DNA of 64,000 nt from Hygrocybe punicea (Eukaryota; Basidiomycota; Agaricomycetes; Agaricales; Hygrophoraceae). The position numbers and the translations under genes are program-made. Position 1 is the first letter of the stretch; each line of letters begins with the position of its first letter. This document shows positions 34,601 to 46,636 of this stretch, piece after piece. The DNA lies in the NCBI GenBank assembly GCA_963556145.1, contig OY744464.1, positions 4,960,001-5,024,000 on the forward strand, read 5' to 3'. The notes under the pieces are model-generated. The model had not been told where the DNA came from and did not search any database. It saw only the letters and a program-made list of their open reading frames with translations.

Positions 34601-34706
34601 TGATGCGAAGACCACTCTCCCTACCGTCGCCTCGATTCCGTCACCAGAAGAATCTCTGAGATCCAACACAGATACTCTCTCACAAGTTGAAAACAATACC
34701 CTTTAA
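31602..34706 (+). CDS. Conserved fungal protein with possible histone-fold segment and long Ser/Pro-rich tail
   Basis: I do not know its name. Start MTGAADTRG at 31,602, then an intron and PTYISSHSADVILSDIRP with DALRSINVLLDEFLYNVL. Next are LSTDKLRAGLLKVLPTSL and ALLEAEVELRAYWDRT. The segment around 32,170-32,460, after splicing, reads APASLYLTAILE, HILSNVGRVTARDSSK, SATAQDLFIAL; this resembles the central and C-terminal helices of an H2A-type histone fold (YL..ILE, ARD, R/T-P-x-D/H). From ~32,520 the protein is low-complexity Ser/Thr/Pro with coiled pieces, then DLEHLLVELLLGGD near the end. About eight exons. It may be a chromatin or transcription-complex protein, which is inference only. 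Convergent with the Pol I gene, 192 bp apart. Confidence 0.7.
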
Positions 34707-34898
34707 GTCCCTCAGCGAAGTAACTGATGTGCTTTTCTTATTGAGATCTGCCTGCGCCTTAATGTATGTGTGTATTCAATGTTATCTCCCCTAATTCTTT
34801 CAGACCTTCTCATATTTTCATTACCTATGGATAATGGAGGATTATGTACTGCCAATCTAGCTAGTTCCAGATAAATTGGAGTCCATATGTACTCTTGA
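34707..34898. other. Convergent intergenic spacer
   Basis: 192 bp between two converging stop codons. It contains the 3' UTRs of both genes; no other signal seen. Confidence 0.6.
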
Positions 34899-37800
34899 CT
34901 AGCGAACTTCAAGCGAGACAGCGATACCCATTGATGCGAGTTCCGCACAGAGATAGCGGAAGACATACGGGACAGCAACGATGTCAAGGTCCCCGCCTTC
35001 CGTTACAGGACTTAATACATTCTTCGAACAGATGGCGACCTGGACCTCTGATCGGGGTGCGCGCTGCAGAGCTTGACCGGTAGCAAGAGCTTGTCGTCCT
35101 TGATCTTCCTCATGGTCTGAGGCGGCTCGACAGACTCTACAATATTCACCACCTGGCCCAGTTGGTTTAAGCGCTCCAGACGGGCCAACGACAACCTCTC
35201 CCAAGCGGAGATCTTCATAACCCAAAGAGATTAGACTACCACAAGTCCGGCACAGCCACGCTGTGGAATAATCTGAACAGTTCATCAGTCTGTCTTGGAG
35301 CAGGAAGGATGTGCCATGCGCGATGAGAGCGTCGCGCTCCATTTCCCCGAAACGGATCCCACCAGCGCGTTTTCTACCCTACCAGACACGGTCAATCAAA
35401 ATACAGGCACGAATAGGAGAAACGCACTTTGACAGGCTGGCGTGTGACAGGATCAATTGGTCCAGTGGTCCGAACCTGGAATTTATCGAGTACCATGTGC
35501 CGCAGGCGCTGATAGTAGACGACGCCGATGTAAATGTCAGCAGAAAACTCCTCGCCAGTGATGCCAGAATACATTGGTTCATTGCCATAGTAGTTATAAC
35601 CAGATGCCACGAGCTGTTCCCCAAAATAGGAGATAGCAGTGTCTTCCTCTGAGAACCTGTTGGTGGTCAAGGTGAATACGAGACCTAGACGAAGAATCGA
35701 CAGCTCACTTGAATGGGGAGGCATCTTGGGCAAGACCATGTATGGCACCCGCTTTCCCTGCCATACTTTCCACCAACATACCAATAGTCATGCGACTCGG
35801 AAACGCGTGTGGATTGATAATGACGTCGGGTTGCATCCCACTTTCCGAGAACGGCATATCAATTGCAGGCCATTTTTGCGAGCAAACACCCTTCTGACCG
35901 TGGCGTGACGAGAACTTGTCACCGATGACGGGTGATCGCGTTACTCGCAGAGTGACGTGTAATTGTTGCAGCTCCGAATCGCCGGAGTCATTCCCTAAGC
36001 CAGGATCAATTAAGACATTAGCCGATCGACTGGCAGCTTACCGAGAAGGCGCACTTGATCAACATACGCAACCTCATCGCCCTTGTACCTGACGAAGCAG
36101 GTGCGGTTGGTTGTGTCATCAACATAAGCAGCAAGGGGATCACCAGAAGACAGCCTACCGCCGATGTGCGGTAGACCATCACGGTCCAGAAATTGACAAC
36201 ACCAGTGCTGCTTATCCCCTTCCTCTGTGCGGATGTCATATCCAAGTCCAAAGTGCAAACTAGGTGCAGATGAAGATTTTGAAACCCCACGAACATCAGC
36301 TAGGTCCACTATTTGCGACTTGTAGACTGTGCCATATGCGAAACCTCGTTCGTGAGCTGATTTATTGAGGATCATAGCATCTTCCATGTCATAACCTGTG
36401 TATGATATCACCGCTACAATTGCATTCGTGCCGTTCGGGAATGCGTCCATTGCATAAGTGTTATGTAGCGCAGGCCGAACGACAGGGCTTTGACCTGTTT
36501 GGAGTCGATAGAGTTTGTTGTCTGTTCTATGCTGTAAAGCTGTCGATGACGTTCCCATAGATTGTTTGCCCATCTAAAAACTGATTACGACTAGTGGAAC
36601 GTAATCAGTTGAATTTGAAACTTACTTGACACTGATATATATTTCGCGGACTCTGACAATATCAGTTAGCATGACCGAACGCAGAACAATAGTATATGGC
36701 GGGGGATACCTGGTTGAAGTCAGAGAAAGGGATAAGATTGGCCAAAATTGAAAGAAAATTGGTCGGACTGTGCTCAACGTGTGTCGATACGCCGGGCTCG
36801 ATCTCTTCCGGCGTGCAAGCAATATTCATGTAAACTTGCTCGAAAGGACCGATTTGGTCATCGCGTCCATTCGCCAGATACTTGGCTGGTCGCATCATCC
36901 TTGAGCACGACGCGAAGAGAAACAGACCTGGATATTGACCGCCATTAGAAACAGGAACAAAGCCTATCTCCAGGTCAAGAGGAATGCCATGCTTCTCTTC
37001 GGTTTTCCATATGCGCAAGTTGCTAGCGAGCTGCTTGGCAACAGATGGTCGTGACCAGCCAATGACACGGCCATCAAGTTGCACGCAAATATTTTTTCGG
37101 CCATCGACTGAAGGAGTGAAAGCTTGTGTCATTCCGTGAGCAGCGAGCAGTGCAGCTATATGGGACACCTCGAGAGAGGAGGTGACGATACGGCATGTCC
37201 TCGATAGGTGGTTAACTAAACCACAAGGTGCACCATCAGGAGTATGTACAGGGCAAATGAAACCTGTTATTGGCGATGTCAGGTCAGACACAACACAAAT
37301 AGAAAAGGTGATGCTAACCCCACGCTTCTGGGAGTAATTTTCGAACCGTCGTGGTTTTAAGTTCGGCAAAGAAAGCACCACGATGAATACATCTGAAGTG
37401 GCTGATATAACGTTGCCAGTTCAACTTTTCAGCGACAATTGTAAATCCGGAAGCCTGTTGAAGATCTAGACCGGTCGGGGATACTAAGTTTCCCGTGGCC
37501 AAGAAATTTGACATTTTTGCACCAATATCAAAGTTAACACGACCTAATATCTTGAGAAAGTAGCGTTCTAGCGCAAAAACGTTAAGTGGAGAGTCACAAT
37601 TGGTCAAAATACTGACTGTCGAAAAAGTCGACAACAACATTGTTTCTGACTTCGGCAGAAATTTGATTACGGACTTGCGTCAGTGCATCGTCCAAGCGTT
37701 CCTTGATAATCATCCCATACAAGGTTCCGGGAAGGAGGACCTCCTGGTGTTGAGGTGAATCTGGATTATCCGCGCAGCACGATCCGGATACTAGATAGTA

Positions 37801-39219
37801 CAGTTTCCGTAGCATGAATCTAGGAGATAGCTCAGTCCTTTATGAACAAAGGTACTCAACCTGACTTACAGAAGCATCCGGAATTTTTCCCGAGGGGATT
37901 CCAAGTGAACCAAAAACAGCTTCTGAACTAACCATATACCCAAAGCCTCATTTTTCCAGTCCTCAGGCATCCCCAGAACCACACGAAACTTGTCACCAAG
38001 ATACTCAAGGCATTGATCACCTGTATGGAGGCTATACATCTTGAAGCTCCGTAATAACAGTTCAACGCGATCCGTCAGGAATGTGTTTTCGTAGTCCTGC
38101 ATCACAACTCCCTCAAAAATCTCTTTGTCTGAAGCACCAACCAAAGCTTTGAGGATCAGCATGATGGGTATGACATATTCTTGTTTTCGCCAGCTGAACC
38201 TAAACATAGCACAGCCATTGGAAAGATAATGCAGATTATTGGTCACGCTCGTTTGGTCGGGGCGAACACAACGAATTTGAACTGCGTATGGAGTGTAAGA
38301 GGGTCCCCGTTTCGTAAATGATGGCCGGATGATGGCAATGACATGATGTCGACGAGGTAAAATGAGGTATCGTATAAGCCGCTCATTACCGTTGATAATA
38401 AAATAGGCACCAAATTCTTCGGGTTCTTCGTGTTTTTGCACGAGTTGAGCAGAGGACATCGAGCGAAGATTACATCGCACAGACTAAACTTGGGTTAAGG
38501 CTTTTCCATGTAGAACGATGATGTACTTACCCTGACCATAATGGGCACTAAGCCACAATCCTTGATGCATTCACTTGTGACACCATTCACCGTCCAGCAT
38601 ATTTTTGCATTCATCCGACCCCGGTATGAAGTCAAACGTTCACGGGCCTGATGACGTCAAAATCAGAGTCATAACGAAAAACTCAGAGAATCGAATTGCT
38701 AGTCGTTCGCAAATTCCCCAGGATTCAAATACAGACGTTTGTCTTACGACCACCCCAACAAAATCGAACACTTACCTCAGTTGGGAAGACTTTTCTTTCT
38801 CGAGCTGTCTTATCCTTGTCAGAAACCAAAGGTCTCGCAATAGACACGCTCTCAATCCATACTTAAATCAATCGACTCGTGAATAATGGACTTTCTAAAG
38901 ACTATTCCACCAACTCACTGCTCATACGATTTCCCCAGCCGCTCTCCCCACTTTCGGATCCCACCTGACCGTTTCCATCAAACACGACACGTTCACCGAT
39001 ATCCTTCAAGGCCAAAGATAAAATGCCTCTTCCGTCTCCATAACCAGCAGGTAGTCCAGAGTCATCAAATAGCGAATTAAAAGACTCAAGGTGCGGTCTC
39101 ACGAACTCGTTCAAGATGGGCGTATTTGATCCCGTTTCCGTAGGATGCCGAAACGTATGTTCCCTCGCAACCGCGTCAAAAGTCGGTGTTCGCTTGGAAT
39201 GTTCTGATCCAAGCGACAT
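34899..39219 (-). CDS. RPA2: DNA-directed RNA polymerase I second-largest subunit (RPA2/A135)
   Basis: Core catalytic subunit of Pol I, which makes the large rRNA precursor in the nucleolus. Start [20 protein letters not shown] at 39,219, with [18 protein letters not shown] as in Pol I orthologues. Order: [19 protein letters not shown] (protrusion and lobe, ~38,380), the Pol I-type [53 protein letters not shown] (~37,220), [17 protein letters not shown] (~36,560-36,640), the hallmark [18 protein letters not shown] (~36,370), [13 protein letters not shown] (~35,900), and [16 protein letters not shown]-terminal zinc ribbon follows (LCRTCGSL and YCRVCRAA), then [14 protein letters not shown]. 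About a dozen exons, no break seen, and full length judging from the motif set. A further upstream ATG (39,336) is open but lies in the promoter region, so 39,219 is preferred. Divergent from NUP98. Confidence 0.95.
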
Positions 39220-39399
39220 GCCAGTGATGAACGACTTTGCTGCTCTAACACGAGTCAGAGGTCTAACACGAGTCAGAGGAAACGTTACATCATGTGACTG
39301 TGGGAGACCGGTGATTTTGGAATTTAAATTTCTCACTGTTGCTCTTGGTTCTTCCGAGTCAGCGCCATCCAGGACGATCTACCCAACATATTTCACATA
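39220..39399. promoter_or_regulatory. Shared divergent promoter of RPA2 and NUP98
   Basis: Only 180 bp separate the two start codons. It contains a perfect 18-bp tandem duplication, TCTAACACGAGTCAGAGG at 39,244-39,261 and 39,262-39,279, and another CGAGTCAGC at ~39,355. That gives three GAGTCA (TGACTC) cores, the half-site used by Gcn4/AP-1-type bZIP factors. No TATA box evident. Regulation by such a factor is inferred. Confidence 0.6.
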
Positions 39400-42300
39400 A
39401 TGTTTGGGAATAGCGGTGTCACCGCCTCGTGGGCTAATCCACAACCAAACCAGCAACAGCAAGGTGCGTCTGCTTTTGGCCAACCAGCTGGTTTCGGAAC
39501 CGGAGGTGAGTGATATCCTTTGAGACAAGTCATTTTAGCATGCCTTCCATCTCTCATAATAACCTTTGGATCAGGGAATGCTTTTGGGCAAACCACGCAA
39601 CCTCAGGCGAATCCAATGTTTGGAAATCTAAGTAACGCACCCAACCCGAACGCTGGCACTACCACAGGATTCGGTACGTACGTTTTCTCTCTACGTAGAC
39701 TTTTCTCACCCCATCAAGCAGGCGCCTTCGGCGCAGGTAGCACCACGACCAACACATCGAATGCACTCTTTGGAGGACCGAAACCAGCAACCGGTTTTGG
39801 CGCGTTCGGAGGAGGTACATCAACATCAACATTTGGGAGTGGCGTCTTTGGTCAAAACACCAGTAACAATCCAAGTACTTCTGGGACTGGCTTATTTGGG
39901 CAGCCTGCGAACACTACATCGTTTGGTGGAAGTACAGGGAGTGGGCTATTCAATAAGCCAGTCACGACAGGGTTCGGGCCTGCGCAAAGTAGGTAACCTT
40001 TTCATTTTTTTCGTCGAAGATTTTGTTTAACCGTCCTTGCTGCGCAGCTAACTCGCAAACTGGAACATACGACGGTGTCTCTCTGGTGACCACTGGCTCC
40101 TCCAATCCTCCATATTCCGCTTTCAGCGAAAAAGATGGCCCCAACAATAATCTCATTCTTCAATACCAAAGCATTTCATGCATGCCACAATATCGTGGTT
40201 CATCATTTGAGGTACATCGTCAACACTAGCCCACGTCACAATATTGATCTCCCGATCACTTCTGCATCCCGGATCTCGAGTGATTAAACTGATTTTCCTC
40301 GTCCTTCCAGGAAATTCGTCTCCAAGACTACATGCAAGGCCGTAAAACAGCTGGTGCTTTTGGACAGTCCGCAGCTTTCGGAACGACCACTGCTGCACCA
40401 GCCACCAGCCTTTTTGGTGCACCTGCACAGAACACTCAGCCAGCCCCTTCCTTATTCGGCGGGACGAATACAAATACAAATACATTTGGGACCTTTGGCC
40501 AACCCAACACTACCCAACCTGCTGCCACAACGACTGGAACCGGATTGTTTGGGACATTCAATCCACCACAACAGCCACAGCCTGGTGCCGGTTTTGGAGG
40601 TTTCGGCCAGACCGCGCAACAGCCTCAGGCGCCAACTGGGTCGAGTCTTTTCGGCAGCGGGGCATTTGGTATAAATAAACCCAACACTTTCGGTAACTTC
40701 GGGGCCGGTGGGTTTTCATCATCATCATGGTCTAGCTTTTATACTCATAAATCCTTTATCAGGCAACAATACATTCGGCAGCGGTGGAACGTTCGGCTCA
40801 CAGCCTCAGCAAACGCAACAGCCAGCGACGATTGGTACGGGTCTATTTGGGCAAGGGAATAATTTCAGTGGATTTGGTGGTGAGTTTTGTAGTCATTATT
40901 CCTCCATATTTTTAATGAACGTTGTCAGCAAACAATAAACCCTCAATATTCGGAACTCAGCCCGCAGCGCCGAACAATAGTGCTGCCTTTGGGGCATTTG
41001 GTGTTCAGCAACAAAATCCGCAAGGTCAACAACAGGGTGGAGGATTATTTGGTGCCAGCTCCCTGTTTAACGCTAGCCAGCAAACGCAGCCGCAGACACA
41101 ACAACCGCCCAATCAACAGCCTGGTGGTGGGTGTATGTTTCGTTTTCAACCTTGTGATATTCACCGACTGATTGAATCTGATGTTAGTATTCGGAAACCC
41201 ACAAACCAACCAAACGGGGGGGCCGTTCGGAAATACCGGTGTCGGCATGTTTGGCAATACCGCTCAGCAGCAACCGAACACTCAGCAACAAGGGCAGCCA
41301 CAGAACGCGTTCTCCAATTTATTCAACAAACCGGCTACTCCTGCAGTAACGACGAATGGTGGCCTTTTCGGAAACTTTGGATCGACTTCGAGCAATGCGA
41401 CTGCTCCAGGACAACAAAATACACTATTCGGCCCTCCAGCCCAAAGCCAGCAGTCGGCCGGAACCAACAACTTCAGCAACTTGTTTGGTAAACCGGCGGC
41501 TCCAGCGATGGGGCAGTCACAGTCAAATATGGGGCAGTCGGGGGGCAGTGGAGCATCTTTATTTGGCAACTCTCTCTCGGCGGGTTCACTCAACCTATCT
41601 GCGAACACTCCTGGTGCGCAAGGCTCGTTGACAGCTTTGATCTCTCAACCCATCGGCGCAAACCTTCCGATTTTCTCGATGCTACCATCAGGACCGCAAG
41701 CTATTACTCTGGAACAACCTAAAAAGAAGGCTGGATTTTTTGTGGACATCCCAACCCGGTCTCCAGTGCCACGACTGCAACTAGGCTATACTCCCGCCAA
41801 CACGAAACTCCGAGGCTTCGGCTCCTCCACATCAACCCTGGGAGGAGGAAGTGGAGGGAACGCCTTCTCCTCTATCTCTGTTCTGTCTTTTTCGTCGGGC
41901 AAGCCGAACGCCCTGTCATTGAGTAGAACGGTTGACAAGACTCCAGTAGGCCCTGATGGATTTTTGGTTCGTAGCTCGAGTCCCTCACTAGGGAGCGGCG
42001 GTCGACAGAGCGTGAAGAAACTCATATTGGACAAAAAAGTGGAGCCTTCAGATCTGTTCAGTAAATCTGGAAGCTCTCCAGGCACATTACGGGGCACCAG
42101 CAGTATCACATTCAGCCCTGCATTAAGCGTCGCCGCACGTGAGAAGGAGGCTGTTCGAGAAAAGGAGGTTGCCCCAGCTATCCGTCCGAGCGAGTCGCCG
42201 ACCCACGCAGCGCGAGTACAACATGCACCAAATCGGTTCACAGCGCATAGCACGCCACATGTCATTGATGGCAGTCATGATTCTCCAACAGCGACAGCCA

Positions 42301-42761
42301 GAAAAGGTGGCGAATTGCAGGAAGGGGAATATTGGGTCAAACCGGACCTTGAGACGCTCAAGCACGCCGGATACGACGAGCTGCTTTCCTTCAAGGGCCT
42401 TATCGTGGGTCGTATCGGGTACGGCGAGATTCACTTTCTGGACGCCGTGGACTTGACTGGCCTACCTAAACTGGGAGCTCTCTTTGGGGAGATTGTGCGG
42501 TTCGACGACAAGGAGTGCAGCGTGTACCCGGATGTTGATGAGGTGGACAAGCCACCGCCGGGCACAGGATTGAATGTGCGCGCGAGGATCACGCTCGTAC
42601 GGTGCTGGGCGCAGGACAAGGCGACGCGAGAGCCGATCAAAGATGAGAAGAATCCCTTGGCTATCAGGCATTTGAAGAAACTGAAAGGGATGAAGGAAAC
42701 GCATTTTGAGAACTGGGAGATGGACGAGGGGAAATGGACATTCACCGTTGATCATTTCTAG
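39400..42761 (+). CDS. NUP98/NUP116-type FG nucleoporin ending at the HF cleavage dipeptide
   Basis: Nuclear-pore protein whose FG repeats form part of the transport barrier. The start MFGNSGVTASWANPQPN is the usual MFG opening. GLFG/FG repeats run through exons at 39,400-40,010 and 40,330-41,600 (GLFGQPA, SLFGAPAQ, GLFGTFN). A GLEBS-type Gle2/RAE1-binding motif lies at ~40,050-40,345: SISCMPQYRGSSFE spliced to EIRLQDYMQGRK. A linker follows, then the NUP98 autoproteolytic-fold domain (42,320-42,761: GEYWVKPDLETLKHAGYDEL, FLDAVDLTGLPKLG, PPPGTGLNVRARITL, FENWEMDEGKWTFTVDHF). The reading frame stops directly after HF, where NUP98-NUP96 precursors are cut (HF/S). So this gene makes only the NUP98 part, as a separate protein. 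About nine exons. Confidence 0.93.
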
Positions 42762-43785
42762 CAGGACCGTGTTCGTTCTGCTCTCTATGTGCTTTCCACT
42801 GGGATTGATATGATGTAGTTAGTAGTTACAGTCTACTTGTATTGTACACGTCCGTAGTTACATTGTATTGGACATCAAAATATTTTTGATAACATAGGCT
42901 CATCTTGTGTGACATGCACATAATTGTTTAAGACCATAAAAAGAAATCTGTTTCAAAATAAAAGAGCATTGTCAAAGGGATTGGTGTATTTAGAATCATA
43001 GGTGAACATCAGCAAAATGGGAAGTACACCTAACCTTCCCACACTACAAGTCAAATGATACTAGGTGACGGCTGTTGCCGTCTAGTATAGTTTGACTTGA
43101 TTGCCTTATTTCTCTACTCCAGCAATATCCCCAGCAATACCAGGAACATTGTTACTACAAGTTGTATATCGTAGATTAGATAATGATATCTGTCCAAAAC
43201 GGGGATCAGGTTCGGGATCTTTCCGCCGCTGTCAGGGACCCTCGAGCTCACTGTCAGCAACAGCGAGCTCGACTTACTCACTCTCCCCCCGTCTTTTCAA
43301 GCTGATTTTTTTGTATATAATATATTTATTCTTGTACTTACTATAGATAGACTAATATACATGATAATACAGCAAATAAAAGAGAAATAAAAGAAACAAA
43401 AAATAAGGATACATGGGGTGCTACCATTGAACCGGTGGCATCAGGAAATTGAAAACCATATGAGAAAGTCTTATAAGACCTGATCAGATAAATCATAAGT
43501 AACATCCAGTGCCACAATGATAACAACAAGGTCAACCCAGATAATTTATGGTTACCTAGATGAAAATATATCACATCAAGCATATTGATATAAATGTAAC
43601 ATTGGTCACCAACAATGTCTTTCCCCCCAATCCAAGATAATTCATGGCTGCGAAGATCAATAACATCAGATATATCAGAAATGCAGCCCTAGTGTCATGA
43701 CCACCTTAATGCTACAAGTGTTGAACCTGTATCATCTTGACTTCCCAGCTGAAACAATCTCAGCATGATATACAACGGTTCAGCA
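42762..43785. other. Intergenic region downstream of NUP98, contains a hairpin
   Basis: 3' UTR of NUP98, then a 53-bp inverted repeat (listed separately), then AT-rich sequence with low-complexity T/A runs around 43,300-43,420. Short frames here have no recognisable content. Confidence 0.5.
43047..43099. repeat. Long imperfect inverted repeat (hairpin)
   Basis: Left arm 43,047-43,072 (CAAGTCAAA ... GACGGC) pairs with right arm 43,077-43,099 (GCCGTC ... TTTGACTTG), with a 4-base loop TGTT. About 22 pairs with one mismatch and a 3-base bulge. No T-run follows, so it is not a simple terminator. It may be a tiny palindromic or MITE-like element. Confidence 0.75.
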
Positions 43786-44118
43786 GTAGCCATGAATCTA
43801 TGTGTGCCGCAACAATACTCAATCTGTCAATCATGACATGAAAGCAGCAGCTATATCATAATTTCAATACGAGGCTCAAAGATCAGCAGATGATGGCCGT
43901 TGATAAGATTATAGCAGGGTGATCCTCAAAGATGACATTTGTCATATTTGTCATAATGAGTGCCGGCGCAGCAGTGTAGCCATAAATCTGTGGATGCTGC
44001 AAGGGTGCTGATTCTGTCAACCATGACACACAAGCAGCAGCTTCATCACAATTTCCAAACTAGGCTCAAAGATCAGCAAGCGACAAGCATTGATAAGATG
44101 ATAGCAGATGGTCTTAGT
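43785..44118 (+). repeat. 190-bp tandem duplication, two diverged units
   Basis: The words GTAGCCATGAATCT/GTAGCCATAAATCT, CAAGCAGCAGCT and AGGCTCAAAGATCAGCA recur with a 190-bp step (AGGCTCAAAG at 43,872 and 44,062). The copies differ at many positions. The sequence after the N gap begins inside the second unit. Confidence 0.75.
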
Positions 44119-44248
44119 GATGGATTTTGTTAGACGCATCATAATCGTCATGGTTGTTGCCGGCGTAACAGTCTGATAATGCCAAGCAAAATGGAAGCGG
44201 GACCGAGGAAATATAATATATTAACGAGAAAGCGAATGACACGTAGAG

Positions 44249-45746
44249 CTAATATGCCTGGGGTTCACCAGCTTCATACGCCGAAGCCAGGTTTTCCTTG
44301 TAAGCGCGCCTCTTCTCCTTGATGCGACACAAAGCACTACCCTCAACTGGTACTCTAGCTTCCGAGAATGAATGTGGGAAGATTTTGCTACATAAAGATT
44401 AACAGTGAGAAGCATCATTTACAAACGGTGAATGACTTACCGGTTCCACCAGGTGAGGAGTTCCTCGACTTCTTCCTTCTCCTCGACATCCTCAAGGAGA
44501 TCTAAGAGACTGTTGTAGAATGTCTCGGAATCCGTGACCGTATCGGTGCGAGAGAAAGTGCTTGTGGAACTTAGAGCAAAGCGGACCTGAATAATTATGA
44601 GAAGTAATCGTTTCTAACATCTGACAGCAGTACGAACCTGAGTAGCGATGTAAACCAAGGATGCTTTCGTCACACACGTCATACCATGAATTCGGGCATT
44701 TCCCGACCGCGTCGCTTTCGGTTCCTCGTCATCGACCGAGCTCGGCGACGTGAAGACGTGTTTGAATCCCTATGTATCTTCAAATAGGACGAAGGGATTT
44801 CATGAGATATTACGAACCGTGACTAAAAGCTGACTTCTCATTAAACCGTTCCAAGGGTCCTCTGGATCATAGGCGAGGTCTGCGTAAAGGAAGATGGGCC
44901 ACTGATCACCACGGACGTGCATCTCGCCGCTACGAAGCTTCTCTTTAATACTGTACAAGATGTAGGGATTTCTTTTAATTTATAATAAAAGGAAGGAAAA
45001 CATGACGTACTGGGGCAAAGACCAATCTACTCCTGCAGGACAAAGGAGCGCACCGGTCTTCTCATGATGAAATCCACGTGTTGTCTTTATCTTACGACTG
45101 AGAGGAGGTTCAAGAGTCGGCCCGGGAAGCGTAATCCAGTCAATGATGGCGGACTTCATGCCTTTTGTGTCATCGGCACGGGCCCCGCTGACGCCTTTTC
45201 CTAGCTGAATGAAGAGATGTACAAGGAAGAAGTAAAAATACATTGAACGACTCACTAGGCCAGACAAGAGCTCGATCTCTTCTTCGGAGGATTCCAGAAG
45301 TCGTTTCTCAAGATCAGGACACACCCTGAGCAGATCCTCGAACACTCGATGTTCGCGACGTTCCCTGCAGAAGACCCAAAATTGCACCATGGGGTTACAA
45401 CGTGATAATAATATGTGCTTACTTCTGCGTTAAAGACTCGATGTCCACAGGCTCCGATTCACCCATGCGAGTCAAGCCGTTTGTAATAAGAACATTCACG
45501 TTGCAGAAAGTGTGGACGACTCGACCGAAATGGCGTCCGTGGTGCACAAGGGGGTCGGTAATGGTCCTACTCATTGAAGTTAGCAATTTGAGGAGTACCT
45601 GAAGAGAAGGGGAATCACGGTCGTTTCCTAGAGCCAAGCTGCAACGCATCGTCGCGCGTCCGTCGACCAGTGGATAGTGCAGGGTCGGACTGTGCGGGTT
45701 CAGACATTGGACGTTAAGGTCAAGACGATAAAGGAGAATGGTTTGT
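44249..45746 (-). CDS. DUF6698-like protein of an expanded mushroom family (copy 1)
   Basis: Function unknown. Spliced minus-strand frame: LNVQCLNPHSPTLHYPLVDG then RATMRCSLALGNDRDSPSLQ, HHGRHFGRVVHTFCNVNVLI, REHRVFEDLLRVCPDLEKRL, EEEIELLSGLV, GVSGARADDTKGMKSAIIDW, KIKTTRGFHHEKTGALLCPA with GVDW, and a C-terminal exon WPIFLYADLAYDPEDPWNG-type (~44,900). It then has DVEEKEEVEELLTWWNR and KEKRRAYKENLASAYEAGEP, stopping at 44,249. This motif series (GARADDTK, RGFHH..TG.LLCPAG, LL.WWNR) is that of the DUF6698 family. About seven exons. The first exon is unresolved; the frame opens after an acceptor at 45,746. Divergent from the gene at 46,073. Confidence 0.7.
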
Positions 45747-46072
45747 CTGGTATGATTTTATATGAAGACTGGTGGCGGAGATAGACTGGGTATGAATTGT
45801 GTATGCATACGGCTTGTAAATGGGTATCATCTGCAATAACTGTCGATTGACCGGTCCCCAAATAGATCATAATTAGGATACCGGCCAGTAGAAGTAGAAC
45901 GAACCGACCGTTTTTGTTAGCCGGCATATTATAATGGGCTGCGGTTGCAGAACTAGCGCGAGAAAATGACACAACATTTTGACCGGGCTGGCAACGTGAT
46001 TAATAACTGAGTTTATAATCAATTTCTGCGGCCAAACCAGATATTCGAAGAAAACTACATCACTGTCAATCA

Positions 46073-46636
46073 TGTCCACTCGTCAGCGAAAAGGTAGCCA
46101 ATCAAGGAAGCACCCCCGGGCCATTGATGAGGTCGAAGTCATTATCCGGTATGAAAAAATAATCCAACTAACTTGACTCTGAAGCTAAGTTAAAACATCT
46201 AGAAGTACTAGGGGCAAACGGACGTACCGTTTATTGGAGGAGGAAGACCTGGAGGACGAGAATGATTCGCTAGATTCTGACAACATCGGCAAGCAAATGT
46301 TTTCTCACCTTTAGTGTGTCTCATACCACAGTACAGATCGTGACGCCATGATCCGGTTGCGAGACCGTCTTTTGAGGGCAGAAGAAGAACTGTTGACCGC
46401 ACGCTGCAGCATTTCCGAGTTGACATTGAAGAACATGCAATACGCGGCCGAACTGAAGAGGGAACGTTACATCAACGAGATTGCTCAGCAGTATATTCCA
46501 GAGGATATGCTTGCCGAATATTATGCGGAGTACCCGAAAAATCAGCCTACATGGACGTCGTCATCACCTGCGCCTCGTAAGTTGTAGAATTCGTTGTTCA
46601 ACATTGCTTGATTTTGCATCTAGGTGGTGATGACTA
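46073..46636 (+). CDS. Small coiled-coil protein, unknown (copy 1)
   Basis: Exon 1 MSTRQRKGSQSRKHPRAIDE (46,073-46,149) has a basic start. An intron GTATGA...ATCTAG joins STRGKRTYRLLEEEDLEDEN. A short intron (~46,287-46,319, 33 bp if read this way, unusually short) leads to DRDAMIRLRDRLLRAEEELL with TARCSISELTLKNM, a predicted coiled coil. After a 46-bp intron (46,577-46,622) the frame ends RGDD at 46,636. The last 17 bases overlap, antisense, the end of the Myb gene. Structural features only; no function proposed. Confidence 0.6.

Noticed and set aside
34899..39219. RNA polymerase II or III second subunit instead of Pol I
   Set aside because: The [18 protein letters not shown] block, the N-terminus and the C-terminal region follow Pol I orthologues, not RPB2 or RPC2.
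45700..45972. Minus frame with a hydrophobic stretch (RFVLLLLAGILIMIYL) as a membrane protein
   Set aside because: It overlaps the 5' part of the DUF6698-like gene in another frame and lacks any further support. It could at most contribute a first exon.
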